Source: Muricea muricata
Lineage: Eukaryota; Cnidaria; Anthozoa; Malacalcyonacea; Plexauridae
Reading direction: 5' to 3'
Length of the DNA: 64,000 bases
Assembly: GCA_963855995.1 (NCBI GenBank)
Contig: OY979730.1
Coordinates: forward strand, 9,525,300-9,589,299
Position 1 is the first letter of the stretch. Each line of letters opens with the position of its first letter. This document shows positions 10,716 through 39,290 of this stretch, piece after piece. The notes under the pieces were generated by a model, which saw only the letters and a program-made list of their open reading frames with translations, was not told where the DNA came from and did not search any database. Both the position numbers and the translations under genes were made by a program.

Positions 10716-13700
10716 TCAATATTCTTCTTGCTCTTCTTCCGGCTCCGCCTCGTCGCCAGCTTCTGGTTGCACAAATCCATCCTGATAATGAACACACGAT
10801 TGTAGTTTGAAATTATGCTTTTTGGCAAGCTTAAAACAAGGGACTTAATCTGTTGGGGGGGGGGGTGTTGCAACTTAATACAGGTCAGATTGTTTATTTG
10901 AGACTTTACAGTAACTAACCTCTGTAGCATATAACACCTCTAAAATATTCTTTAAGACTGGGTTTTCTTCTCCGCCAGCATCTTGACATATCACTTCGAT
11001 ATCTCGTAACTTGCCAAAATAGAAATCCCTTTCTTTCTCTAGTCCGTCGACTGTTAGGGAAAGTTCAGCGACCTGATGAATATGAAATACATATTTTATC
11101 CACATTTATATATTCTGGATAGATTTTAACAGCTGCAGACCTTAACTTGAAATTTTGACATTGCAATCCTAAGTCAATCGATTACCATAGACACAGACCT
11201 GTTCGTTAAGTTCCTTTATTTCTTGAGATGCTGCAGCATTTGTTGTGCTAGTCTTTTGCACCGTCGTAGTTTTGACCGTTGTGTTTGCAACACGCGTTGT
11301 ATTAGCAACTACAACAAATGCAAAACAAACATAAACCAAGCTGAACTAAAGTGGAACAATTTTTAACACTTTGGTTTGTAACAAGTTGCAAATTTTTTCC
11401 AAGTATAAACATCTAAGATGGGCATAGGCAAAAAGAGAATAACAAATGTAAACTAATGATTCACAAAGATCATCATTAAGACAGTTCGTACCTGGTTTCC
11501 GGCTTGCAACACTTGTAACACCGGCTATAAAACAATTGAACCATGCAAATATTAACATTAAAAGTGACAGTTATATTCACAAACAGTGGGTGTAATTTGG
11601 TAGCTACAATCAGAGAGATTTTCATGTCATGCATGTGACATTGCTATTTAACGTATCACAAAAACCATGAAAACCAATGGAACTGCCATGTCCTGTGTAC
11701 GACGGGAAACTCACTGATCAGTGATCCATAGGCAATAGCAGGATTTTTAATTTAATACAGACAATTTGAAGATTGAGACTAATACAGATAATTTGAAGAT
11801 TGGTATCGCTTAAAAAAGGAATACCACTGAATGAGCTTTGTCTCAGTGTTGCAATCACCAGATTTTAAATAACTGATGATCTAAGGGCATGGTATGGAGT
11901 TGATGAAAATGTAAGCATTAGTGAGATTTAGGCATGCACTAGTTACCTGGTTTCCGAGTTGAAATCTTGGTTGGTTTAGCTCCGGGGTTAACAGCGACAC
12001 CTCCTCTAGCTGCCAGGGGGTCATATTCAATACCCAAGTCATAATTGGCATCAAAGAATTTCTTAAACCACTGTGCAAACTCAAAATTATCCTGGAACTT
12101 TCCTTTGACTAATTTGTCAATAGGAATCATCTAAAATCAATTGAATCAAGGTGAGTTACATAATAGACATGGTAGTAACCTTGCTCAAAATATGAAACTC
12201 AGAGAATGACATTCCACTTTCATACATAACTATCTAATCATACGTTAAAAAAGCCCATAACATCCACCAGCAAGATACAATTTGTTGTACAGGGTATACT
12301 ATTCGCACAACTACAATAAACGGAGCAATTATAGAATGCCCTGCCAAATAAAAGCTTGCTTCAGTCTTGCTTCAAAACAAGCTTTGTCCCCAGAGGGCTA
12401 TACTTTGATAGGGTTTCTTGAAAGAATGTGACAAACATATAAAATATATAACAAGACTATTTTGCCGCCAACGTTCGGCCAGGTCTCTTGTATTCTATAA
12501 TTATTGCAACAAATAAGCACTAGATCTCAAATTTTACCATAAGCAAATTGAAAAAAAAATAGACCATGGCATTTGTTTTTTATAGCAGAATGCAAATTGT
12601 ACAAGACAAATTGTACCATGTAGAGAAGCCTATATGAAAGTACCTTATCGACTGATGCTTTTTTAAAAGCTGTCTGAAGTAGTTTCCAATTCTGAATATA
12701 TTCATGTTCCAAGTTAGTGTTGAATTTTACTCTTTTCAAAGGCATACAATCTAAACAAAAATAAAAGCATCGGGAAAACTATTACTGCAACGACTCATTT
12801 CAGACGAGGCTACTTCAGGTGGACCCACACTTTGCACCTGTTTTGGGGCAAGGGACAATCAAGTTATGTGGCTAACCTACGATCACCCAACGAAAACCCA
12901 GAAATCTGTGTTTTTTAAATGTTTTTGTTTCGATTGTTGAAATTTTAGCCTACCAATGATGCATATTTATTTGTACATGTACTGCTCTGTAAATATGTTA
13001 TATCTACACTTATTCGACGGTGCAAAAATTTGAAATTGTTGTTAAGTGGGGGCATTTGCTCCCTTTTTTGCCACCATGTGTAATTTCTAGAAAGTGGCAA
13101 CATCTATAAAATATGTATGCATAAAAAATTTCAAATACATAATTCATAATCTTTGTTCTTTTGTTGCACTTGTACATTGTGTAATCCATTTCTATTATAT
13201 AAAGTACAGTGCTTTATAAGGATTCTGGGCACTGATAAAACTGATAATTTCACATGTGAGATTACTTATGATAATTTCACATGTGAAAATTATCGCTTTT
13301 CAAACAATCACCAATCATAGCTTCTGGACATTTTATATTGGTAAAACCTGTAGTTTATATAGTAAACAGAAAAATATATGGGTGCTTGGAAAATGGAAAT
13401 ACCAGATTTGTTTCTCGTGTTGAACATGGTATCATGTTCAACACTCGAAATAAATCTGGTATTTCCACGCACCCATGTATTATTCTCCATGTACCTCATC
13501 AATTCTAATACAGGTCAATGTTAGTCCTGTTATTCCTTCCAACATAATATGCTTTGAAGCACTTGGGATGGGAGTGCTTAAGATTTTTTAAAAATAATCA
13601 GTCATGAGTGAAATTTTAATATTGCCACAAATGAACATCGTCTACAAATGAAAATACCACAATATAGACTACGGTTTAATACTAATTGTGATACTGGTTT

Positions 13701-14290
13701 CAAGCTTTAACAATACAATACATTAATTACTTGAAAAGTTCCTTTATATTGAAGATAAAAAATGTGTTCAATCATGGAAAATTTATAGGGAGGACTGCAC
13801 TTTATCAAAGAGGCTGATTATCTGTCATGCCAATGGCTTAGATTTATTTCCAAACTCAGACAGACCAGGTATATTGATAACTGTTACAGACACTTGGCGA
13901 ATATCGTGTGGTTTTGTATAATAAATACACATTAACTTTTGTACTCAAAAATAAAACAAAATTCACACAATCTTCATTGCCTCAAAGTGTCAGATATTAC
14001 ACCCAAACGTACTCGCAAATAGCATGTCCATAAACTGACAATACGCCGCTCCTGTAAAAGAAATGCAAAGAAAATATATATTAAATTATTTAAACCCAAG
14101 GTTGACGTAGTTTTTCAAGGTGTAAAAATCTATGTGACAAATTTATTAAGCAGACGAATTAACACATACCTGAACATAGTTGCTCTATTTTCGTGTAGTT
14201 CACTTGAAGTTGTGTATTTACCCATCCGAGCATGTCATGACGGCTCAAATTATCAGACGTACACGAAGTTAAATGGACGTTAACAGCCAT
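10716..14290 (-). CDS. MAPRE: EB1/MAPRE microtubule plus-end tracking protein
   Basis: EB1 proteins bind growing microtubule plus ends and recruit partners that carry SxIP or CAP-Gly motifs. Coding exons on the minus strand: 14290-14170, 14051-14013, 12750-12644, 12130-11947, 11524-11492, 11308-11199, 11072-10920 and 10781-10716. All have GT..AG borders, and the joined frame is 270 residues, the usual EB1 length. The start MAVNV, then [11 protein letters not shown], begins the calponin-homology domain, which continues through LEHEYIQNW and [12 protein letters not shown] Ser/Thr-rich basic linker follows, then the coiled-coil EB homology domain ([23 protein letters not shown]) and the acidic tail ending EEQEEY. 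That final EEY is the motif recognised by CAP-Gly domains. Exon 5 is a 33-nt frame-preserving microexon in the linker. The gene faces away from GALE across 3.9 kb. Which vertebrate paralog it matches best was not tested. Confidence 0.96.
13377..13478. repeat. hairpin element in MAPRE intron 2
   Basis: Arms of about 45 nt (left containing ACCAGATTTGTTTCTCGTGT and TTGAACATG, right its complement CATGTTCAACACTCG..AAATCTGGT) meet almost without a loop. A small foldback insertion; no coding potential. Confidence 0.6.
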
Positions 14291-14486
14291 AATAAACTTC
14301 GAAAACTTTACTTCTGTTTCGCCAGCCAAAAAGGTCGGAGTTGGTCGGAGAAGATGCAATTAATTATTCAAATTTATGCTGATTATTAAAAAATTATGCT
14401 ATGGGATTTCCGGAAAGTTTACGCCTTTAGCTTTTTTGCATTAATTAGCCCGCACCTCCTGCAACTGGATTTATACAATCTGGAGA

Positions 14487-15003
14487 TAATATCATAGACA
14501 ATCTAAGGAATGGACTGGAAACGCAAGCTAAAGTTTACGCGACATCCGTGATACGCTTTACTTTGGAACCCTGTAACTTCCCTTTAAATACATTTCAGGA
14601 CTTCGTATTTACATATTTTAAACAAGAACAGAAATGTGAATGGAACTATCGACTTTTAAAACTTCCCAGAGAGATAAACGAGGCGGAAAATCACCATTTA
14701 ATGTTTCCGTAAACCTTTTTCAACAACAACAATGGCGACATTTCTGCAGTCAAAAAGAATGCAAACATTCAGCGTTGGGTTTTAGCTTTGTTATATCCAT
14801 AAAGAATTTTAAAAGTCGATAGTTCCATAGAGATTGCCGTTCTTGTTTAAAATATGTAAATAGAAAGTCCTGAAGTATATTTAAAGTGAAGTTACAGGGT
14901 TCCAAAGTATAGCATATCAGGCCGTATCACGGATGTCGCGTCAGCAACATTGATACTTTAGCTTGCGTTTCCAGTCCATTCTGTTGATTGTCTATGGTAA
15001 TAT
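14487..15003. mobile_element. non-autonomous element with long terminal inverted repeats, upstream of MAPRE
   Basis: The left arm includes AATGGACTGGAAACGCAAGC, GCGACATCCGTGATACG and AGGACTTCGTATTTACATA. The right arm repeats these inverted, with TTTCCAGTCCATTCTG near 14985. Arms exceed 150 bp and the inner pair CTATCGACTTTTAAAAC closes the palindrome. The 60-codon frame at 14640-14822 lies wholly inside and looks non-genic. It starts about 200 bp upstream of the MAPRE start codon, so it may sit in the promoter or 5' UTR. Confidence 0.7.
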
Positions 15004-15044
15004 ACAATGGACTGTATCATTGCCATAGTGTCAAAAAAGAGATG

Positions 15045-15345
15045 AAGTGGATTTTTTTGAAATTTATCACCTCAGTGTTTACCATTCTGCCACGCCCTGT
15101 TGGCGGGCGGAGTAATGAGCTGTGTATGGAGCATTGTTGCCGTTTGCGATTCTAGTCTGTGTTTCTACTTCTGACATATGTGAACAAGTAGATTCTTCAC
15201 CGAAACGCTTGTAACCATTGACATAAATACATCAATGTATTATGTATATATGTCAATTCTTGTAACTGGTTCACTCGTTCACCTCCATCAAATTGATCAA
15301 AGGCAGAACAACACAGTTGAAATTTTTAGGGGAAAAGAACACGAC
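15045..15345. repeat. interspersed repeat family R1, copy 1
   Basis: Shares CCACGCCC, GGCGGGCGGAGTAATGAG, GCATTGTTGCCGTTTGCGAT, CTACTTCTGACATATGTGAA and TCACCTCCATCAAA with 19205-19500 and, more diverged, 22430-22712, in the same orientation. This copy carries an extra segment near 15220-15260. No coding domain is recognisable. Confidence 0.7.
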
Positions 15346-15388
15346 GAATACGACTACAAAGTGGTAACCTTCTCATTTCTTAACCTTA

Positions 15389-15799
15389 GGGACCGTTCAT
15401 TATTTATTAGAAGGAGGGGGATGGGTGATTTTTAGATTGACACAACTTAAAATTTCAGGTCCCCACATTGGTTAGCAACATATTCCAACCCCCCTCCCCC
15501 TCGAAGATTAATTGATAATTTTTGTGAATAGAAAGTACCTTAAATAATAGAAAGTATTTAAAAAAGGCATTTCTCGACGAGGCAGCTACTCCGCTACTCC
15601 AAGCTGTTGTCACAGCTAGAGATGTGAACAAGCACGAAGGCAACAGTGAAGCATTTTGTGGTCAATATAGTCACAATGATTAAGGTCGCCTTCCATATTC
15701 ATGTTTGAACGGATTGACCCCCCCACTTCTTTCTGAAAATTTCAGATCCCCCCATTTTATCACCCATCCCCTCCCCTCCTATATATAATGAACGGTCCC
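15389..15799. mobile_element. MITE with GGGACCGTTCATTAT ends and TTA target duplication
   Basis: The left end is GGGACCGTTCATTATTTATT followed by a G-rich GGAGGGGGATGGGTGA block. The right end is the inverted equivalent (TCACCCATCCCC, AATGAACGGTCCC). TTA flanks both sides (15386-15388 and 15800-15802), consistent with a 3-bp TWA duplication of PIF/Harbinger type. It is 411 bp with no transposase. Confidence 0.75.
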
Positions 15800-15961
15800 T
15801 TATTTCAAGAAATAAACTCGTCCCACTGTCTTATATTCAACATTCATATAATATCACATAGACAAATATCCAGTTTTGAATCATATAAAATAGAGTGCTC
15901 AATACCGAAGTAGAGCGTGTAGAGAAGAAGAAAAGACAAACTTGAATTACTTCATAAATTT

Positions 15962-16021
15962 TATTCACTACAATATTGTTTCGTATGGCAAGCGAGTCTT
16001 GCCACATTCGTCAGGTGAATA
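15962..16021 (-). ncRNA. type I hammerhead ribozyme, Penelope-type
   Basis: Read on the minus strand from 16021 the elements occur in order: stem I 5' strand UAUUCAC, core CUGACGA (fits CUGANGA), stem II with a 9-bp helix (UGUGGCAAG against CUUGCCAUA, one G-U) around loop ACUCG, core GAAA, a self-complementary stem III ACAAUAUUGU, cleavage triplet GUA, then stem I 3' strand GUGAAUA. Stem I pairs perfectly over 7 bp. The only flaw seen is an A-C at the first stem II pair. The near-loopless palindromic stem III suggests the dimer-type hammerheads known from Penelope-like elements. No Penelope coding sequence adjoins it, so it is probably a short 3' relic. Confidence 0.8.
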
Positions 16022-16928
16022 TCGCGTTTGTTGTATAAATTATTGTAACACATATGTAATTATTCCTCCAGCATCTATTGAAGATCAGTTACTGGGGGAA
16101 ACTGAACCGAGTGTAAAAAGAGCGGGAAAATCGTTTCAAAATGGCCCCACTGAATGGCCCACTCAAAGTGGAATGTTTGTTCACTTTTTTGGTAACATTT
16201 TTCGAATTTTTTGTATTTCAATTATTCTGCCCGATATCAAAATGTTATTTTGTACGTATCTACATTACAGGTAATCGTTATATATGTAATTATTTGTTCT
16301 AGTTTACATTTTTACATAGGGCGTAAACTTTTGTATCTTGGATGAGTATTAGCATTCACAGCGAAAGAATACATATAAACGTAGATAAATAAGAAATTTA
16401 CGACCAAAAAATCTACCCACCGTGGACGGTAGCTTTGCAAAATGCGTGTAAAATTTGTCAAAAATGCAAAAATAAAAGTACGCTTTTTAACCGGATGTAA
16501 GTTGCCCAACCTCACTTCCGGTCGTTTCCCCCGTACCGACACGTCGACAGGCCTAGTTTTTCCTTGGTGATACAATCATGTGATTTTAATTGGAATCTTT
16601 GATGTTTTGCACTCAAATGTAAGTTTATTTCACTGCTATTAGTTTGTCGTTTTTAGTAAAGTTTATACTGTATTGTATTATACTGACTTCCTGAGTAGTC
16701 TTAAGCCTATATAGTAGTCTTAAGCCAGTACATCTATATATTAATATATAGATGTACTGAATTGATTGTTTTGATTCGAATGTACCGAACGAAAGACCAC
16801 AAAAGCGACTTTTAGTTTGATAATCAAGTCAACAATAGAACGTTGTGGGGTTTTTTTTAAACAAAGTGTAATTTTCATCCATGATTAGTCGTGGAGTAAC
16901 AATTAAATAATTATATATAAGAGAAGGT

Positions 16929-17299
16929 CAGGGTTGGCAAATGTTCTTATATTAGTTGTTCTTATATGTTCTTATATTATATAAGAAAAATTTTTGTGGA
17001 GGCAAAAATGTTCTTATATTTTCTTATATTATTTTCATTAATTATTTTACTTCAAGGTTGTAAATCTCTACTATTTGACAATCATCTTTAAATAAGATAT
17101 ACAAATAATAGTCATGTAAATACTGCAGTAATAACTATTTAACCATTATACCTAATGCAACCAGCTTGTAGAGTTTTTATTTTCGATGGCAAGATTTTTG
17201 AAAATGTTCTTATATTACAAAAAATGTTCCTATAGAAAATAGTTCCTATAAGAAATAAGAAAATTATATTTTTGAAAAATGTTCTTATATCCAACCCTG
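16929..17299. mobile_element. hAT-like MITE with 8-bp target duplication
   Basis: Ends are CAGGGTTGG and CCAACCCTG, flanked by identical 8-bp copies GAGAAGGT (16921-16928 and 17300-17307). The interior is rich in ATGTTCTTATAT motifs in both orientations. CAG-type termini with an 8-bp duplication are the signature of the hAT superfamily. At 371 bp with no transposase it is a non-autonomous copy. Confidence 0.85.
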
Positions 17300-18219
17300 G
17301 AGAAGGTTGAATGTAGTGGCTGACAGGCACTTCAGATGTGAGATCAATGTATCATTGTATTCTGTTGCAACTTCCTGTTTTACATTTTCTTATAACTATT
17401 TGACATATAATTCCTGTCTAATGTGAATTTAACTAGGAAAACCCCCATGAAAATGGTGATGAGAATTGCAAGTCATCACAAGTTGTGTTGACTTGTGCCT
17501 TCTTTGAAAAGCAACTTGCATTGATACTTATGTTAACCTTCAACCAATTTGAGCTGGGTTACACTTCATCACAACTTGCAACAACTTGCGATGTATGTTC
17601 AAACAACAGTCTAGTTCCTAGTCTTATGATTTGCAAGCAAACTTTGCAGTTAAAATCCAGGGAATGCCAAAGACCACATCAAGCTTCATTCTTCTCCAAA
17701 AGGCTGAATAGTTTCATCTTTATGAAATAGACAAAATAGTGTGATTGTGGTGTAACTATTATCAATGGTATTTTTTAGCACTCCTCTGTGTTTATATTCA
17801 GACCAGGCAACCATATTTTTTAGCTTGTAGTCAGACATTTTTCAGCTTGCCCAGTGTGGATATAAAATCACAGTAACACCACAAACATAATTTTCACCTG
17901 ACTACGTGTTGGACTCCAGGGGTCTACCCGGGGTCCCAACTCAGCTGAGGATTCCCCTTGTCTAAATATGAGCAAACCTTAACCCACCAAAACCCGTTTG
18001 TCCATGATCATGAGTCTTCTTGTTTCAATCTTATGCTGCATGTGATAGTGGTATTGTTATTGTCTCACCCCCCATTAAATTTATGACCATTTATCTGCCC
18101 TGCTACAGTCACGTAATTTCCCTTGTTTCCTTGTGATTACCTATAATCGATACAAATTTAGATGCAATACCCCTTGACGAGGTAATTTATTAACATGCGC
18201 TACATTTAGATAGTAGAAG

Positions 18220-27132
<8,913 letters not shown>

Positions 27133-29831
27133 AAAAACGACATCGCCACAGAAATTTTAATATTTTCTTCACTCAGTAAATGGCAAATCACCACATTTTG
27201 ACATAATTGTACCTGAGCACTATATGTTCACTATGATTAATTTATTATGGGATCGTGGGATAGGAATTCCAGACCTCTCTATATGTATTTCTATATCATT
27301 TGTATTGGTTACATGCGATGGCGAGTAAAATTTGGGATTGGTAGTGCCAACATCACGAGTACTATTGGTCTCAAATTGTAACAACCTTGCATGATTATTA
27401 TTATATTATTACCATGACAAAGTTACACACCTCAAGGTATGAAAAGCTTTGAAACGCTTTATCCAGCCCTTGAGGAATACATTTGCCAATCAGCCTCGTT
27501 GATGAGTTAGTTGTCATGCTAATAATAAACAGTGATTGCAAGCTACGTATTTTATATTGGAGATCTTAAAGTACCTGTGAATCCAAATTTTGTCTGCCTA
27601 TTTTTTGGTTGGTTTGCAAAGATCGCTTAAAAATGGCACTGTAACTTCCTTAATAGATTTTTTCTAACTCTGTTCCTTCTCGAGATACTGAACTTTATGC
27701 GATATGCAAACTACACAACTTATGACATCACTGTGCATATTGGGTATGTTTAAGATTGCTGATTTTGTAGCATATGACACTGAACAAGAGATGACTGAAA
27801 CTGTGCTGCCTATGCGTAAACTACAATTAATTGCTTGGTCTCTGCATTTTTGTGCCGCATATGTCGATTACGGTACAAGTTACTGATGATTTTTGAAAAG
27901 TTATTATTAATATGCACTGTAATGTCGTGAGTTGTGTAATATGCATATCGAATGAAGTTTGTATCTCGAGAAGGAAGAGAGTTAGAGATATTCTACCAAG
28001 ACTCGACTCGTCAAGCGATCTAGGCATTGAATTTAGGTCTTATTGCTGCGACTGTAAAATAGATTTAGACAAGTATGTTAACGATAATAAATTTATTAAA
28101 GAACGGCGTTTCGAAGTCATCTTGACCTCATTTTCAAGTTCAAATGATTGCAGACCGTTACTTGTCTAAATGTATATCAAAAAGTCTATTGACTGTAAAA
28201 TAGCCAGTAGTTTGAGCCTTGAGAAAATGGCACAAAAACACACGGATTTAACATATATAATATATATTTTTTTATAATATATTACAATCCAAAATTTCAA
28301 AATAGTATATGGTCATTGTCCTTATAAATATTAGCTATATACGATTGTTAACTCAATCAACGCACAAAATTTATATTGATTAATATTCCTCGATATTGTG
28401 TTAAAAATACAGACTTCAGAGTTCAGTGCATGCAAATTACAGCAATAGTGGTGAAACTTGTTGTTTTAACTATTTTTAACCAATGTGGTCAATACCAGTT
28501 TTTGGTTATGTTTTTAAATTTTGAAGTCTTTAGACTTTACTTTATTCTGTCGCTTAAGGGTATAATTCTAAATGCCAAGACCACACTTCTCGTAAAAACC
28601 CCAGCAATTATAGTTAAAGTTCTAGTCCAACATGGCGGACACGCAGATTGCAGAAGCACCAGTAGCAAACTGATCACGAAGAATATCTTTACGGAACGAA
28701 CTGTGTCCATAAATCGCATATACATAGCCCAAACGGAGCAATCTTTTTTTGAAAACAGAATTGAAAAATGTTTTGCTGTCGATATTGTTTAATATTGTCA
28801 ACAATATTGCGCGGCATTGTTACTCTTAATCCTGGTACTACTGGGCGTCTAAAAAGAACCTTGCTGTGTCTGATTGAACGGCACGCGAAAACTACAAAGA
28901 CTTTCAGGCCTAAATACGTTTTATTGTATTCAGAAATGGCTAACTTAGATTTTGAGGTATTACAATAAAATGTATATACAATATTACTGGTCTGTGGCAA
29001 ATGTTTAGAACTTTTGTGCTTCGCTGTGATTGGTCAATTTTACGAATTCTGAAATCGACAAAGAAACATGAACGACAAAGTGAACGTGTAACACTTGCGT
29101 CTATTTATAACAATATTTTTCGACTCTACCACAATTAGTACATGGTTAATTAAGCTTATCGGGGGAAAAGATCTTCAAAGCTACACCCATATCGATTTAA
29201 GCGAAATACATACGTTATTTAATGAATAAAATGCCGATATTGAAGCAGCAATTTGTAATTCTTTGTGGCGCCACTGACATCAGTTGCCAACATGAAGTTG
29301 TGTATTACACTACTTTTTTTCATCTTAGACGTCGTTTTTATGTCTGAATTTCTACCCTATTCGGTGGATACCTTTTTGAAGACTATTGGCTGTAAACTAT
29401 ATGAACTACAGTGGCTGGAGTTGAACAAAATAGGTACAAAACGAACAATGGGTGTATTAAACAGTTGCCACAGACCGGATATTAAGAGAGATATCGATAA
29501 TTCAAATCAAGCAAGCGTTTTGGATAAGGCTTAAACTGTGGTCTATAGACTGTGGTCTTCTAGTGGCCGAAATGTCGCTAATTAAATTCATTTCTGGTCA
29601 AAGAGCGACTCCTTTTGTTATTACAATGCTTTACCTGACCGCGCTTCATCCATTTTTAGAATTATTTTCATCATTATGCAAAGCTAGTATTACACATATA
29701 CAGTTCAGAAGATATTTTCCGAACAATGTCCTCAGAATTGAGAGTATGGCTGGGCACTTCGTAACTGAAGTACTAACGACACAGGTAGTTCTTTATCAGT
29801 TCTGCATCGTCATTATTGGGACCGGCTGAAC
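27133..29831. other. intergenic region between GALE and the LONRF-flanking element
   Basis: Holds the GALE 3' UTR at its left end. Several open frames of 60-138 codons occur (for example 28376-28792 on plus, and 28537-28725 on minus with a hydrophobic signal-like start), but none shows a recognisable domain. No RNA gene was seen. Confidence 0.45.
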
Positions 29832-31107
29832 GGAGAGTTATATGAAGTGGAGAGTTATCTCGGAGAGTTATGATTTTAGAGAGTTATGTCCGAACCACGC
29901 CCAATTTTTAAAACAGCCACACCAATTTCTTAACTCTCCTGATGTTTACCTGAATTTACACGAGAGAGTTATGTTTTTACGTAACTCTCTCTCATCAACA
30001 TTATGAAGATGTTGGAGAGTTATCATTTTTTATAACTCTCTGTGCTCACAATTGAGGAAATGAAGAGAGTTTTGAGTTCGGTGTTTATATTAGCTTGACA
30101 AAATTACTGATTGGTTGAATACAATTACTTCATTAATTGCACTGCATTTCACTGCAGTACAATTAATGATTTTTCCAAAACAACGAAATAGTGGGCAAGT
30201 CAAATCGGTGAGTTTAAACACGAATAAAATTGTTAAGGAAGCGGAATTCCTGTAGAAAATACAAACAAAGCACAAAATGTTCGCTAAAACTCTGGTAGGA
30301 CTGGAATGTAATAATTGTCTTCATATATTGAGAATTATCATCTACAAGAACAGGATACAGCGCTTTAATACTAATGGTGAGGTTGGCACATGCGATTTTG
30401 TCATGCTAATAAAAAACAAGTAATCATGCGATGTTGTTCGTGCATATAGGGATTAATAGTACTCGTGATGTTTGAAAATTTTGCCAAATTGGACTTGGCT
30501 CGGTGGCCGCAAATTATACAACACTTTACAAGTGATAGTTGATAGCAGAAAACTTTAGCTAGGAGTACGGGTAAATAAACTGGTATTCGGTAGTTTATTA
30601 TTGTTTTAACTTTCAACAAAACTATTGAACAAACAGGTCCCCAAAACAAACAATATCTAATGCGCCGGAAATACGGGTAAAGGCTAAATAAAACCTTTCA
30701 AATCCTTGAAAAACGTGTTCAAACTTACCCAGCATCAATCACGTCTACGTAATCATAAACTAAAAACAGTGATAATCAGCGATAATCATAAGCGAAGGAA
30801 GAAAAGCTTTGGCGTTGGGTAATATACAGAAAGTAATAATATAATGATTAGAATGAATGTATTGTCGTGTAACTCTCCTAAGTCATAACTCTCTTAGAGT
30901 TATGAAAAAAATTATAAATCTCTAACATCTTCATAATGTTGACAAGAGAGAGTTACGTAGAAACATAACTCTCTCATTTCAGCTTAAGCAAACATCGGGA
31001 GAGTTAACAAATTGGGGGTGGTCGTTTAAGAAGGTGGGCGTGGTTCGGACATAACTCTCCAAAATCATAACTCTCTGAGATAACTCTCCATTTCATAACT
31101 CTTCCAT
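29832..31107. mobile_element. 1.3-kb element with ~230-bp GGAGAGTTAT-rich terminal inverted repeats
   Basis: The left arm (29832-30060) repeats GAGAGTTAT motifs and includes AGAGTTATGTCCGAACCACG and CATTATGAAGATGTTGGAG. The right arm (about 30870-31107) is its inverted copy, including CGTGGTTCGGACATAACTCT. The ~800-bp middle has no recognisable gene. The right end lies only about 16-20 bp past the LONRF stop codon, so the LONRF 3' UTR must run into it. A minus-strand AATAAA lies inside at 30599-30594. Confidence 0.75.
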
Positions 31108-31122
31108 TAGTCATACCCGTCA

Positions 31123-38534
<7,412 letters not shown>

Positions 38535-39046
38535 AGCACAGCTTAAAAGCCAAAATATGATACCAGATATCTAAGTGCCGAATTTTATACAGGCGTAAAG
38601 AATACCGGCTAAATTTTAAGACATCAACACAAACGGAAATTTCTCTCCCTCATCGGTCAATGTCAACTGAGCATTAAGGAGTATACGATATATTATTATA
38701 GACATCAGGAATTCATCTGAATTCGTCACATGTATGACCATCGTGTTTATCGCCGTACACGTGAGTGGGGCACATGTTTAGAGCGCATCAGAGATGACAA
38801 ACCTGCAAATATTACCTGTGCCGTTGAGCTTCCGCTTTTTTGAAACAATTTCCTTGCGAGCGGAAACTGTTTTCGAAAGGAAATTACGTTGTCGAGAAGG
38901 AAAGCAACGAGGATTATGTAATATGTATTTAATGTCTGTAAAATGGGTCTTGTGTAATATGTAAAATCTAAATATTGGCAATGAACTGTAAAAAGTCGCG
39001 ATAAAAATTATTTACTGCGAAGTATTTGAGCCAGACGATTTGTTAA

Positions 39047-39290
39047 AGGTAGGTTACAGTCGCTAATGTAAACAAATGTTTTGTTTACATTTTGAGCTGC
39101 TATATTTGTAAAATTTGATTAAACTAACTCAATATCTGACACTTTTTGGGTTTGCTATGCTCCTAATGGAATATAAACGAGCGTTTCAATAAATTCAATT
39201 CAAAAAAATTTTTAAAAAGCAAAATTTGGACAATGTGGTCCACATTTGTTATGAGCAGATTGGATGCGCAGAAGCGACTGTAACCTATCT
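39047..39290. mobile_element. 244-bp MITE flanked by TTAA
   Basis: Terminal repeats AGGTAGGTTACAGTCGCT and AGCGACTGTAACCTATCT are flanked on both sides by TTAA (39043-39046 and 39291-39294). A TTAA duplication fits the piggyBac superfamily. No transposase. Confidence 0.75.

Larger units (their letters stand above)
15004..18219. other. MAPRE-GALE intergenic region
   Basis: No gene was recognised here outside the separately listed elements: an interspersed repeat copy (15045-15345), a MITE (15389-15799), a hammerhead ribozyme (15962-16021) and an hAT-like MITE (16929-17299). The two genes are divergent, so their promoters should lie near the two ends of this stretch. Confidence 0.5.

Noticed and set aside
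28537-28725. Minus-strand frame with a signal-peptide-like start (VKIFFVISLLLVLLQSA)
   Set aside because: Could be a first exon, but no downstream exon could be matched and the hydrophobic stretch is short; too weak to call.
28376-28792. 138-codon plus-strand frame between GALE and LONRF
   Set aside because: No recognisable domain, AT-rich, no composition shift; left as undecided non-coding.
29265-29829. Two adjacent hydrophobic frames (89 and 88 codons)
   Set aside because: No family recognised and no supporting splice structure or composition change.
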